A stretch of 64,000 nt of DNA from Ailurus styani (Eukaryota > Chordata > Mammalia > Carnivora > Ailuridae). This document shows, piece after piece, positions 34,544 through 46,315 of the stretch. Both the position numbers and the translations under genes were made by a program. Under the pieces are notes generated by a model that saw only the letters and a list, made by a program, of their open reading frames with translations, was not told the origin of the DNA and made no database searches. Numbering within the stretch: position 1 is the first letter of the stretch; each line of letters begins with the position of its first letter. The stretch spans positions 125,723-189,722 of the forward strand of contig LNAC01000679.1 in the NCBI GenBank assembly GCA_002007465.1, written 5' to 3'.

Positions 34544-34817
34544 CCTCAAATTCTTTTGTAAGTGTTCTATAGTTTTCAGAATACAGATCCTCTACCTCTT
34601 TGGTTAGGTTTATTCCTAGGTATCTTATGGTTTTTAGAACAGTTATAAATGGAATCAATTCCTTGATTTGTCTTTCTTCTGCCTCATTGTTAGTGTATAG
34701 AAGTGCAACTGACTTCTGTGCATTAATTTTATATCCTACAACTTTGCTGAATTTCTGTATGAGTTCTAGCAATTTTAGGGTGGAGTCTTTTGTGTCTTCT
34801 ACATAGAGTATTACCAT
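34544..34817 (-). pseudogene. L1 ORF2 reverse transcriptase fragment
   Basis: The minus-strand frame entering at 34817 reads a recognisable RT palm-to-thumb stretch: 'ILYVEDTKDSTLKLLELIQK', then 'FSKVVGYKINAQKSVALLYT' and 'YLGINLTKEVEDLYSENYRT' in order. Just upstream the catalytic FADD box reads FTND, so one of the two aspartates is lost. The frame then runs into the antisense SINE at 34343-34543, giving a chimeric 148-codon frame of no function. A second RT piece with '[16 protein letters not shown]' and '[13 protein letters not shown]' is at 35019-35264. Confidence 0.9.
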
Positions 34818-37800
34818 GTCATTTGTGAAGAGTGAGAGTATGATTCCTTCCTTGCTGATTTGGATGCCTTTTATTTCTTTTTGTTGTCTGATTACTAAAG
34901 GTAGGATCTCCAGTACAATGCTAAAAAACAGTGGTGAGAGTGGGCAGCCCTGTAATGTTCCAGATCTTGGGGGACTCTTGTGTTCCTGACCTTAGGGGAA
35001 GAGCTCCCAGTTTTTTCCCTATTGAGGATGGTATTCTTTGTGGGTTTTTTGTATATGGCTTTTATTGATATTGAGGTATGTTCCTTCGATCCCTACACTG
35101 CAGAGAGTTTTTATCCAGAAAGAATGCTGTATTTTATCAAATGCTTTTTCTGCATCTGTTGAGAGGATCTTATGGTTCTTCTTCTTTCTTTTATTAATGT
35201 GGTGTATCACATTGATTGATTTGCGGATGTTGAACCACCCTTGCAGCCCAGAAATAAGTCCCACTTGGTTGTGGTGAATAATCCTTTTAATGTACTGTTA
35301 GATCCTATTAGCTAATATCTTTGTGAGATTTTTTTGCATCATGTTCATCAGGAATATTGGTCTGTAATTCTCCTTTTTGGTGGGGTCATTGTCTGGTTTT
35401 GGGATCGAGGTAATGCTGGCCTCATAGAATGAGTTTGGAAGTTTTTCTTCCATTTCTATTTTTTTGAAATAGCTTCAGACCTCAAGATAAAAAGCTTTTG
35501 TACTGCAGAGGAAACAGTCAATAAAACTAAAAGGCAGACTACAGAATGGGAGAAGATATTTGCAAATGGCATATCGGGTAAAGGTCTAGGATCCAATATC
35601 TCTAAAGAACTTATCCAGCTCAACACCCAAGAAGCAAATAATCTAGTCAAAGAATGGGCAGAAGACATGAACAGACATTTCTCCAAAGAATGCATACATG
35701 TGCAAACAGATACATGAAAAATATGCTCCACATCACTTGGCATCAGGAAAATACAAATCAAAGCCACAAAGAGATACCACCTCACACCAGTTAGAATGAC
35801 TAAAATCAACAAGTCACGAAATGACAGATGTTGGTGAGGATGCAGAAAAAGGGGAACCCTCCTACACTGTTGGTGGGAATGCAAGCTGGTACAGCCATTC
35901 TGAAAAACAGTATGGAGGTTCCTTAAGAAGTTAAAAATAGAGCTACCCTATGATCCAACAATCGTACTAAGAGGTATTTACCCAAAAGCTACAAATGTAG
36001 TTATCCAATGGGGGCACCTGCTCCTCAGTGTTTATAGCAGCAACGTCTACAATAACCAAACTATGGAAAGAGCCAAGGTGTCTTTTGGCAAATGAATGGA
36101 TAAGGAAGAATGGTATATATCTACAATGGAATATTACTCAGTCATTTAAAAGAATGAAATCTTGCCATTTGCAATGATGTGGATGGAACTAGAGGGTATT
36201 AGGCTAGCAAAATAAGTCAGAAAAAGACAGATAGCATATGATTTCACTCATATGTGAAATTTAAGAACCAAACAGATGAACATAAGGGAATGGAAGGAAA
36301 AATAAGATGAAAAGTGAGAGAGAGGCAAACCATAAGAGATGCTGAAGTCTAGGAAACAAACTGAGGGTTCCTAGAGGGGAGGTGGATGGGGGAATTGGTA
36401 ATTACATTATGGGTGTTAAGAAAGGAGAGCACTTGATGTAATGACCACTGGGTGTTATATGCAATGATGAATAACTAAATTCTAACTCTGAAACTAATTT
36501 TAAAAAATGGAGGTGTATGTGACATCAGTGAAAATGGGAACTATTGGGGTCCGTTCCTTCCCCAAAATACCAAAAGATGAAGTAAACACTGATAGAATTA
36601 ACTTTACAACAATTTAGAGAGAGATTCAAAGGTCTAGAGCAATCAAGCAATTGCTTGACTAGGAAAGAGAGAATTTAAACATCGTAGAAGATCATTATGG
36701 CATTTTCACTGACCCTAGCGCCATTCTTCTCAGCACAGCACAGATTTTGAAGATGGCAGCTCATGTTCCCAGTGTGCTTATCTGATTTCTAAATGAATGG
36801 AGCAGACCTTGTTCCCAAGAAATAGTCTTTGTTTCAGCCTGACAGATCTTCCAAAGGACTAATGCAAGGGGCTTTTCTTTGTTTTGACTAGCTGAGAATT
36901 CTGTCAGGCAGGAGAAGCTATGAAAACATTGAGAAACAAATGAAAAGCCGTTGTCTTCCATGGCAAAACATAATAATTGGGACAGTTGACACATAGAATG
37001 TACAGGAGGAAAATACAGGAAATGAGAGTTTTGGGGAATAAGGACTTTGAAAAGCTTCAGCATAAACTAGGGCAACTAGAAAGCCATGCAAGTAACTTGG
37101 GCAGGACACATGCTCAAAAAAGACTTGAGGAAACCTTAAGACTTAACTGGACTTATCTTGCTTATCTTTAAGCTCAGCATGAGCAGCAGGTAAAGGCTAA
37201 GGTCAAGTTGAAAATGGACTGGCTGCAACCAAGAATACTTTGCCCAGAAAAGTTGTCAATCAGAACTGGAGTAGAGATAGAGAATTTTCTGAACAAATGC
37301 AGATGAAGAGGTCATCATCATTCAAGTGGCCTTACAACAATTATTAAAGCTGAAAGAAAGGATAATGATTAGTAACAGGAAAACATTAAAATATAAACCT
37401 CATTGGTAATGGTAAATATATGGTTAAATTCAGACTACTCTAAAGTTATAATGGTGATGGTTAAATTATAACTCAAGTCTGAAGGTTAAAAAACAGAAGT
37501 GTTAAAGCTACAACTACAACGATTTGTTAATGGATACATGATGTAAAAAGATGCAAATTGTGACCATAAAAACATAAAATGTTGGGGAGAGAGCTTTTTT
37601 ATGCATTTGAAATAAAGTTGCTATCATCTTAAAAAGACTGTTATAAATATATTTTATGTAAGTCTCATGGTAACCATAAAGCAAAAGCCTATAGTAGATA
37701 CACACAAGATAGAGGGAAAGGAATCAAAGCATACCAGTATAGAAAATCATCAAAAGGACAGTGAGGAAAAAGGGGAAAAAATAAAAATAACCAGAAAAAA

Positions 37801-37945
37801 ATAACAATGTCATTAGTAAGTCTATATATATCAATATTTAAGTGTAAATGCACTAAATTCTCCATCCAAAGACAAAGTGGCAGAATGGGTAAAGAAAAAA
37901 TGACCCTACTGTGTGCTCCCTACAAGAGACTTACCTCAGCTTTTA

Positions 37946-38137
37946 TTGTAAAGATTGATTTATTTACTTGAGAGAGAGAGAGAGAGAAAGAGAGAGAGCT
38001 CAAGCACACAGAGGTAGAGGGAGAAGTCTTCTGCTGAGCAGCAAGCCTGATGTGGGGCTTGATCCCAGGACTCTGGGGATTATGACCAGATCCAAAGGCA
38101 GACTCTCAACTGAATGAACCACCCAGGCACCCCTGAA
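37946..38137 (-). mobile_element. Can-SINE nested in L1M ORF2
   Basis: 'gtaaagattgatttatttac', (GA)n, 'cttgatcccaggactctggg', ending 'gaaccacccaggcacccc'. Duplicated L1 target acctcagctttta (37933-37945) versus acctcagctttaa (38138-38150). Confidence 0.94.
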
Positions 38138-38384
38138 CCTCAGCTTTAAAAACAAATATAACTGAAAGTGAAAAGATGTAAAAAGACACTCCATTCAAAT
38201 GAAGACCAAAAGAAAGCCAGGGTAGCTACTTATCAGACAAAATAGGCTTTAATTCAAAAGCTGTAGTGAGAGACAAAGAAGTTGACTGTATAATGATAAA
38301 GAGGTCAATTCATCAAGAAGATATGAAAATTATAAATATACCAATTGTGTTCAGTATCAGAACACCTAAATATATGAATATTTA

Positions 38385-38808
38385 CAGTGGCATTCAAAAG
38401 AAAATATATACAAATAAATATAACCAAGGAGATGAAAAATCTCTACTCTGAAAACATTGATGAAAGGAATCAAAGATACAAATAAGTGGTGAGATATTCA
38501 GTGTTCATGGATTAGAAAAATTAATATTTTTTAAATGTCCATACTTCTCACCAATATGCAGGTTCAGTGTCTCCCTATCAAAATTCCAATGGCATTTTTC
38601 TCGGAAAAAAAAAATCCTAAAACTTAATACGGAATCAGAAAAGACCCAAATTGTTAAAGCAATGTTGAGAAAGAACAAAGCTGGAGGCATCACAACTTCC
38701 TAATTTCAAACTATATTACAAAGCCATATTACTCATGACGTGGTTTTGGCATTAAAAGCAAGCATGTGTATCAGTGGAACAGAATAGAGAGCCCACAAAT
38801 AAGCCCAA
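38385..38808 (+). mobile_element. L1 ORF2 RT/C-terminal block misplaced inside the endonuclease region
   Basis: This 424-bp block reads as the L1 region after the RT motifs: 'aatataaccaaggagatgaa', 'tgtccatacttctcaccaat', 'ctatcaaaattccaatggca', 'aagaacaaagctggaggcat', 'gtggaacagaatagagagcc'. On both sides the sequence is endonuclease region. About 200 bp of the normal endonuclease sequence are absent at the same point, so it looks like a replacement rather than a simple insertion. No target duplication or poly-A is seen. Confidence 0.78.
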
Positions 38809-40190
38809 CAGCAGCAGAATGCATATTCTTCTCAATTATACATAGAACATTCTGCAGCATACACAATATGTTAGGCCACAAAACAAGTCTTAATAAATTT
38901 TAAAATATTGGAATAATCTAAAGTATCTTTTCTATTACAGTTAGAATGTGACTAGAAATCAATAACAGAAGAAAAACTGAAAAATTCACAAATAGTGGTA
39001 ATTTAAAGATACACTAGAGAACTTCAAAACCAAAAAGGAAGTACTTTAAAAAAATGAAAATGATAAAACAACATACCAAAATTTATGGGATTCAGTGAAA
39101 GCCAGCCTCACAGAGAAATTTGTGGCAAAATACACCTATATTAAAAAGAAAATCAGTAACCAAATTTAATACCTTTAGTAATTAAAAAGACAGTAAATTC
39201 AAAGCTAGCGATAGGAATAAAATGATAAACATAAGAATGAAGATAAACGGAGAATAGAAAAATAATAGAGAAATCAATGAAAATCAAAATTTAGTCCTGT
39301 GAAAAGATAAAATTGACAAAGTTTTAATTTGACTAAGAAAAAAGATTAAATTGCTAAACCTGGAACTTAAAATAGGATTATTACTATTGATTTAATAGAA
39401 CTAAAAAGGATTGTAAGAGAGACTATGAACAAGTGTATGGTAGCAAGTTAACTCATATGCAGTCAACAAGTTCATGGAAACACACAAACTATGAAAACTT
39501 GATTCAAGCAAAAAATCCAAAATCAAAATAGATCTACAAGAAAAGAAAGAAAAAAAAATAAATCTGTCATCAGAAACTTTCTCTCTATAAATAGGTCAAA
39601 TTCTACCAAATATTTAAATATATAGCCATCTCTCCTTCTCAATCTCTTCCAAAAAATATTGAAGAGGATGGAACACTTCCTAACTCATTCTGCATGAGTT
39701 ATAACTTAATTAGTCCAGCCTGATTTCAAAGCCAGATAAAAACATCACAAGAAAATGACAGACCAGTGTTCCTCAGTAATAGAGGTGAAAAAATCCTCTA
39801 CAAAATACTAGTCAGTTGAATCCAGCAGCATATTAAAGTGATACTGTGACCAAGAAGGACTTACTCCATGAAAGCAACATGATTCAACATACGAAAGTCA
39901 CTCAGTCTGTAATGTACTTATATTAATAGAATGAAGGGAAAAAAGTCATCTCAATTTTTACAGAAAAGCCTTTGGCAATATTCAGCACACCTGCTTGCTA
40001 CTTACATGAAATACCCAGCTTAGGTAAATTCATAGAGACAGAAAACAGACTAATAATTCCTGGGGCTGAGGATAGGAGGAAAAGGGAAATGACTGCTTAT
40101 TGAGTACAAGTTTTCCTTTGGGGTAATGAAGATATTTTGGAGCTAAATATACCATTGGAAATTATATTTTATATGTCTTAAGTAAAATGT

Positions 40191-41169
40191 ACGTTTTAAG
40201 TAAAGTGAAGTTTGCAGCAACATTTTGGCAATTAGTGAACTTTCTTAGTATATTTTCTAGAAATTTTGTGTGGAGATACTTTATTTAGACCACAACTGCT
40301 GTATAAAATAATAAATTCCAGTGATCAATTAATCTTAAACAGATATAAGGGAATTTTATTGTGAGCCAACATTATGGGAAATGGTTGAAATTACTCGAAG
40401 GCAGTGTATCACAAAGATAAACAAAAATGATATGATAGTGTGCCTGTCTCTCCTACAGTCTCTAAAGGGAAAGGGGAAAATAGAGGTTTACAATTTCCAT
40501 GATAAACCTAAAGAGCAAACAATCTGTAAGGCAATAATTTATTCTCTCTCTTCTGCATATGGGTTGAGCTGGGACTTCTCCACATTTCTTCATTTCCCGC
40601 AGAATGAGCAATCTAGCTGGGGCTTGTTCTTTGCCTTGTGATGGCAGAAGCACAAGAAAGCAAGCAAAAACCCATGAGGCTTTTTAAGTCTTAGTTTTGA
40701 AACAGCTTCACTCTCATAAGACAAAGTTCAAAGTCAAGAGACAAGTATCCTAACAATGACAATGTTATGGTAAGGATGTGGATGTAGCATGTGGTGATGA
40801 TTGGTCCAGTGATTCAATTTACCAGAGGAAGTATAGCACCTTGTTTATTTTTACCCCAAACATGGCATAGTGACTATTACCTAGCTGCTAAGTAATAAAA
40901 ATATTAAAGTAATATAAAAGTAAAAGTAATAAAGCATTATTTTTGACTCAATTCTAGATTTAGTGTTATTGATCAATAAACCCTGGTTCTAGTTAACTTG
41001 AAATGGGGAAGATTTGACAAAATTTTCTTTAGCTCAAAGAATTGATAGGAAGTTTTGGGGGAAAAAGATCTAAGAAAATTATAGGAACCAGGTTAACACT
41101 GGTGTACGTGAACAGGAAATAATCAGATCCATCTGGGTAGTATTGCTAAAATTTTCCAGTACATGTGGA
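40191..41169. other. No recognised feature
   Basis: AT-rich. Overlapping 86- and 63-codon frames on opposite strands at 40381-40653 lack known motifs. Confidence 0.5.
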
Positions 41170-41290
41170 TATTTGCAGAGCATATACTCTGTGAGGGTAG
41201 GGTTTTAAAAATCAATTTCATACAACAAATCTAATCTCTAGTGCCTGGCACAGAGTAGAGGCTTTAAAAATGAACAAATACAGGTTTAAT
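41170..41290 (+). repeat. L2 LINE 3' end remnant
   Basis: 'actctgtgagggtagggttt', 'ctctagtgcctggcacagag', 'tagaggctttaaaaatgaac' follow the L2 3' terminus. Confidence 0.7.
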
Positions 41291-41892
41291 GAATTAACAA
41301 ATACACATTTAATGTTTCCATCCTTATATCGTCCAGTCAGATTTGGGGAGATAGAATCTGGCTGCCTAAGTTAAGTCATATGCCTATCACATGACTACCT
41401 ACTTGATTTATCAACCCATGGGTTCTGTAGATAGAAGTGATTCCCCCGAAGAGAATTGAGATGTTGTTTCCAGAAATTAGATGATTATAATGATGTAAAT
41501 GCTACATATGTATGCTAAACTGATCATATTACCAGCCTGCTTTAAAATCTGGTGACTCATAATTTTCCATGTCACTGTTTTCTTTCTCTCTGTGCGTCAA
41601 GCCTTTCTAAATGTACCAAAAGCATGCTTTTGTAATATACTGGTTAGAGTCTAGGCTAAGCTACTATTACAGGAAGAACAGTAAATGTGATAGCTCTCAT
41701 GAGGTAAAATTTTACCTCTCTCTCACATGACAGTATAAATTTAGGCAGATAATCCAGAGTGGATAGGGACTAGGTGTCTTCTATTAGGTTGTTCCATTGT
41801 TTCCTAGGGTAGAACCCTCATCTTCATGGTTAAAACTAACTCGGTATCACCTTGTCTGCATTTCGATATAAAAGGAGGGCATAGAAGAAGTA
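41291..41892. other. No recognised feature
   Basis: Ordinary AT-rich sequence without open frames or nameable repeats. Confidence 0.55.
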
Positions 41893-41907
41893 AAGAATAA
41901 TTTTTTT

Positions 41908-42103
41908 TAAAGATTTTATTTATTCATTTGACACAGAGAGAGAGATTACAAGTAGGCAGAGAGGCAGGCAGAGAGAGAGGAGAGAGGAGGAAGCAGGCTC
42001 CCCGCTGAGCAGAGAGTCCGATGCGGGCCTCGATCCCAGGACCCTGGGATCACGACCTGAGCCGAAGGCAGCGGCCTTAACCCACTGAGCCACCCAGGCG
42101 CCC
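41908..42103 (-). mobile_element. Can-SINE, young mustelid-type
   Basis: 'gtaggcagagaggcaggcag', 'gctgagcagagagtccgatg', ending 'cttaacccactgagccaccc' and 'aggcgccc'. Perfect 15-bp duplication aagaataattttttt at 41893-41907 and 42104-42118. Confidence 0.97.
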
Positions 42104-42118
42104 AAGAATAATTTTTTT

Positions 42119-45100
42119 AAAAAAGGATATGAGCTGGAAAATGCAAACATGACTTCTAATGGCATATACATAGTCATATGGCCACATCTAGCCAGATAAG
42201 AATATTGGAGAACAACAACAAAAAGGACTTTCAAAACCATAGGTGTTATGTGTCTTCTAAAAGAAAGAAAATAATTGAAGAACAATTAAGAAGCGGGAGT
42301 GGATGCTGGAGGGCACTTAATAGTCTCCATCACATGTGATTTAGACATCTTCTTTTCCTGAAATGCTATACTTCCTCTTCCCTATGCCTGTGGCATCTGT
42401 AAGTGCCTTCTTTTCTGGGAAAATTGGCCCAACTTCTCATAAAGATTTAGTTGCTGCATTTTAGAACTTTAGTACCTACTTTGAAACTTATCACTTACTC
42501 CCTTATTTCCTTGAAGGCAAAGAACTTACATATATTTTTATTTTCAGAGGCTAGATCAGTACTTTTTTTTGTTGAAAAATCAACACGTCTTACGAGTGTA
42601 TTTTTCACTCCAGTTTACCATCAGATCACAAAATATCATTCGTGCTCATTAGTAAGGTGGTGGTTTCAGGAAACATTTATTTGAAATGGAACTACTGTAC
42701 GAAGAATGTTTGCCTTCAACTTTAGTCTCTTAAATGGGTTTATTGAAGCTTAATGAAGACAATGACTTTTCTACCAACATCTCTATGTGCAAAATTTCTT
42801 TGATAAAGCCATTTTGGTATTCTTTACTAAAAACCTGTATTGCACATGGGTACGTTGTTAGGAGACGTTCAAATTCAGGAGGAATGTTGTAATGTGTGCT
42901 TTGAACATGTATCAAGAATATTTCAGGGACAATGGTCATGATAGCTCACCATGCAAAGCAATATACTTTTTCTGAGATTGGTTATATTCCAAAGCAGAAC
43001 CAAACGGCTAATAACTGAAAATCCATTCTTTGCATTAATTCTTCAATACGGTGAATGCAATTTCCATTGAACATATTATTTTCTCTTCACAACAAAGAGT
43101 AACAATTAAAATCCTATTCACTCCTGAGTGTTCGAAAAGTCTTGTTACTTGTTTCTAGTATAGTTCACTGCTGTTAAACTATTACTTAATTATCGAAGCA
43201 GCTCCCTAATGTTGAACACAACTTTTAATACATAATTAATATAAACAGCCTCAAGCTGACATGACAAGTTTCCTTATATCGATTTCCTTCTTCTTGTCCA
43301 GCAAGATAACAGAAACAGAAAAGCAAATATTCCTTAAAAAATAATAATTGCCAGAAATATGGAGATTATTGCTGAGTAATTAAAGTGAGATCTAAGAATA
43401 TCTGGATAGAAACAAACAAAAAATCTACAAATTTGGTTTCATATTGGGCACAAAAAAAAAGCTGTTGGGTTAAATAGCTATTGGTACTTTTTATTATTTT
43501 ATTTTTAAATTCTGGATTATTAAAAAATTATGTGTGAAAATTCATCTGGGTATTTTAGAGCAGTTGTCTCAGTTACTCATCTTTGTGTATCTTTCCCTGT
43601 ATAATCTGAGTTCCTGAAAAGAAAATATTATACCTTCTTGACTTTTGAACCCTTGGAAGCCTTTCTAATAATATCTCTTGCTGTTTTTCATGGTGTTGGA
43701 TACATTTTCTTTATGCCATCAAATGAATAGCCCCTGACAAAATTTGAAAACTGTTACCAGAACTCTGGACCTAATCATAACAAATGAAAGGGGGGGAAAA
43801 TGGAGGAAAAAAAAAGTTTTTGTGCTGCTCAGCTTAGCTAAAAACATTGAGCCACAGCGAAACAGAATGTCCCAGTTTTCTTAACAGAAGATTGACCCAA
43901 TGTTCTTTAAATTCTTAATAGTTATGTATAAATATTAAAACATTGCATATACCAACTCATATTTTCTCGACAACACATTTAACAAACTTATTTGTTTCAC
44001 GTATGAGTAATAGTTCAACAGTAATACTGGTTTAGCAATATATTCAGAATTAAAGACAGATTTAAGAAATACTGAACAAATTCTTTCAGAATTGTGTCCC
44101 TGTGACTTGTTAATTGGTGATTGAAAAGTCTTCCTAAACACTGTTTTCTTTAAGATTGAATGGCACTGAATTAGATGGAGTGAAATGTAAGCCCCATCTC
44201 AAGACATTTTCCAAGTTCATTGTAGTGTTCAGTTTTACTCATATTTTCCATGTCATATTCATCTACTTTAATTGGAGTTAATTGAAGATTTTCATCCATA
44301 ATGTCTATTTGATTGTGTAGTATTTTTTCTTAAGTCAATATTCTTTTTAGTGTTCTTAATCTTCATTTCCATAGAGTTTGGACTTCAAGTCTATGTTCTC
44401 TCCATGTATAGGGATTCAGTCAGTACTTCTATGAGTATGAAATAGGAATTTAGCATGGAAATTAGAAGTTAATTATAGGAGGAACTAAGGAAATAAGGCC
44501 ATAAAGAACAGTTGATGGATCAGGAAGACATCACTAACCAACTCTGGCACAGGTGGGCAAGAAAATTTGGAAGAATGGGCACATCTGTTGCTAGAGTGGG
44601 ACCATGAAGGTAGGTTGATGACATCAACATGAGTTGATCCAGGCGGGTAGCCCTACAGGGTTACTACATTCGAGTCTTCAGCTAACTGTGTGGTGAGAGC
44701 CTGAGGTCACTGTTAGTAATCAGGGCTGGAACTCAACAAAGGAGAGATGACTGTGGAGAGGGCAGAAGCAAGGAAAAACTGGAATCTTCTGGAAACTTTG
44801 CCTCTAACCAACAATGCTGAGAAGACAAAGATGCTGCTTTTCCTATACCTGCCCCAACTCACACAACTACAACTTTTGCCAACTCCAACTTGAAACCATA
44901 GAGCAAAGGGAAGTCTAGGAAATGTAGTTCCCAACATAATGAAGTTGACAATAGGCAGTCAAACTTATCTTTTCCTGGTCAATTTTATATGCCCACATAC
45001 CTCTTTAGCCATATGTATTTTCCCCAAGAAGTCTCTAGCAAAGCCGTGCTTCTTTTTAACATGACACAACAGTCCCTGCTTTTATCTCATCACCAACACT

Positions 45101-45435
45101 CTGGCACTCCCCAAACATGATACCCCAAAACCCCGTTTATCTATCTTTGGATGATTTCCTCTTCTGGCAGTCACACTTCCCCTCCTGACATATAACTTAA
45201 ATATTGGGATACAATGTTGACTTGTTAAGAGGTATTAGTAGGGAATGGAGGAGGTAAAAAATAAAAAATAATCTCTACTCTCTCAGTTGATAGATGTGCA
45301 TACATAGTATATATATGCCTTTATCTCCTATCTGTCAATCAATCTACCTACCTTTCTATCTATATTATGTATAAATAGACCTTGTTTCTGGTCATAGGTA
45401 CAGTTACTTCTTCCATTGCCCCTTTCTGAATATAT
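42119..45435. other. Long stretch with no recognised feature
   Basis: About 3.3 kb with no gene. 44480-44960 is GC-richer and reads like an old LTR or transposon ('gtctaggaaatgtagttccc'), but I cannot name it. A degenerate (TCTA)n tract lies near 45327-45370. Frames are 68-77 codons without known motifs. Confidence 0.45.
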
Positions 45436-45934
45436 ATTCCTACAAAGATTTATTGTAAGGGATTGGTTTACAGGATTATGGAGGCTGATAAGTCTCAAGG
45501 TCTTTAGGGTGAGTCAGCAAACAGGACACCCAGGAAAGCCAATGGTTCAAATGCAGTCCAAGTCCAAACAGATGAGAATAGGAGAATCAGTACTGTAGTT
45601 CGAGGCTGAAAGTCAGCAGACTCAAGAACGAGGAAGAGACAGTATTTCAGCTTTAAGTCTAAAGGCAGGAAAATAGTTGATACTGCAGTCTGAAGACTGA
45701 GATGGGAGGAATTTTCTCCTAGTCAGGAAGATTATGCCTTTTTGTTCTGGTTAGGTCTTAATAGATTGAATGAGGCACCCATGTTAGGGAGAACAGTGTG
45801 CCTTACTCAGTCTACTGATTTAAATGGTAATATCGTCCATAAATGTCCTCAGAGAATCACCCAGAATGATGTTTGACCAGGTATCTGGGTACCCCATGGT
45901 TCAGTCAAGTTGACACATAAAATCATCATACCCC
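45436..45934 (+). repeat. Ancient LTR-like interspersed repeat, family not named
   Basis: 'agatttattgtaagggattg', 'ggattatggaggctgataag', 'acacccaggaaagccaatgg', 'cctttttgttctggttaggt', 'tgtgccttactcagtctact', 'tttgaccaggtatctgggta', ending 'cagtcaagttgacacataaa'. The order fits a widespread eutherian repeat I recall without a secure name. The end motif is shared with 11790-12112. Confidence 0.65.
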
Positions 45935-46142
45935 CAAAATCCAACTCCAATCGAGATGAACTTCTTTTCAGTCTGTTGAACTCTACTACATGTAAAAAGG
46001 AAGCCTTTTCTAATTAAAAAAAAATGCAAATATGTCATCATGAGTACGAGTCAAACTTCCTCTGTAAATTTTGAGAGAAGCCTGTTAGGCTGAGTGGTTG
46101 TACAAGTTTCGGACATATGGAGCTACTTTGAACAGAATTTTT

Positions 46143-46315
46143 CTAATTCCTAACCATAGTGGCACATCGGAATCACTTGTAGAGTTTTCACATTACTAAT
46201 GCCCAAGCTCCAGCACTTACAGATTCTAGTTAATGATTCTGGAGTGGAGCCTGAGCATGGATATAATTTGAAGCAAATACAGTGATTGTAAAATACAATC
46301 CAAGCTGAGAACCAG
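46143..46315 (+). repeat. MER5-type hAT MITE
   Basis: 'cacatcggaatcacttgtag', 'ctaatgcccaagctccagca', 'agattctagttaatgattct', 'ggagtggagcctgagcatgg' and the terminus 'aagctgagaaccag' follow MER5A/B. Confidence 0.8.

Larger units (their letters stand above)
33905..36502. mobile_element. Carnivore L1 insertion with inverted 5' segment (twin priming)
   Basis: 33905-35474 is antisense L1 ORF2 (reverse transcriptase region): 'ctttggctatgaggggtctt', 'tagattgctttgggtagcgt', 'ggttaggtttattcctaggt', 'tggtctgtaattctcctttt'. 35475-36502 is sense L1 ORF2 C-terminal region plus 3' UTR: 'caagataaaaagcttttgta', 'gaatgggagaagatatttgc', 'acactgttggtgggaatgca', 'gatgtggatggaactagagg'. The switch of strand is at about 35475. 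Compared with the L1 order, about 450 bp between the two parts are missing. Flanks 33891-33904 and 36503-36516 are a plausible 14-bp target duplication (11 matches). Two SINEs sit inside the inverted part. It is dead: stops and indels throughout. Confidence 0.88.
36503..40190 (+). mobile_element. Old L1M-type LINE-1, sense, internally scrambled
   Basis: 36503-37190 resembles an L1M 5' UTR ('gtgacatcagtgaaaatggg', 'gaattaactttacaacaatt', 'gctgagaattctgtcaggca'). 37190-37870 is ORF1-end and inter-ORF sequence ('caagaatactttgcccagaa', 'ctcatggtaaccataaagca', 'aggaatcaaagcataccagt'). 37870-38384 is the start of ORF2 endonuclease ('ctccatccaaagacaaagtg', 'tcagacaaaataggctttaa'). 38385-38808 is a later ORF2 block out of place (see next entry). 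38809-39990 resumes the endonuclease and linker up to the RT start ('cagcagcagaatgcatattc', 'ttaggccacaaaacaagtct', 'aaaatactagtcagttgaat'). 39995-40190 is 3' UTR ('aaattcatagagacagaaaa', 'ttcctttggggtaatgaaga'). No intact frame. Confidence 0.82.

Noticed and set aside
34371..34817. 148-codon minus-strand open frame, the longest in the window
   Set aside because: It is L1 reverse transcriptase residue running into an antisense Can-SINE; chance chimera, not a gene.
35456..35884. 142-codon minus-strand frame with hydrophobic stretches
   Set aside because: It is the antisense of the sense-oriented L1 ORF2 C-terminal region and starts at the inversion junction.
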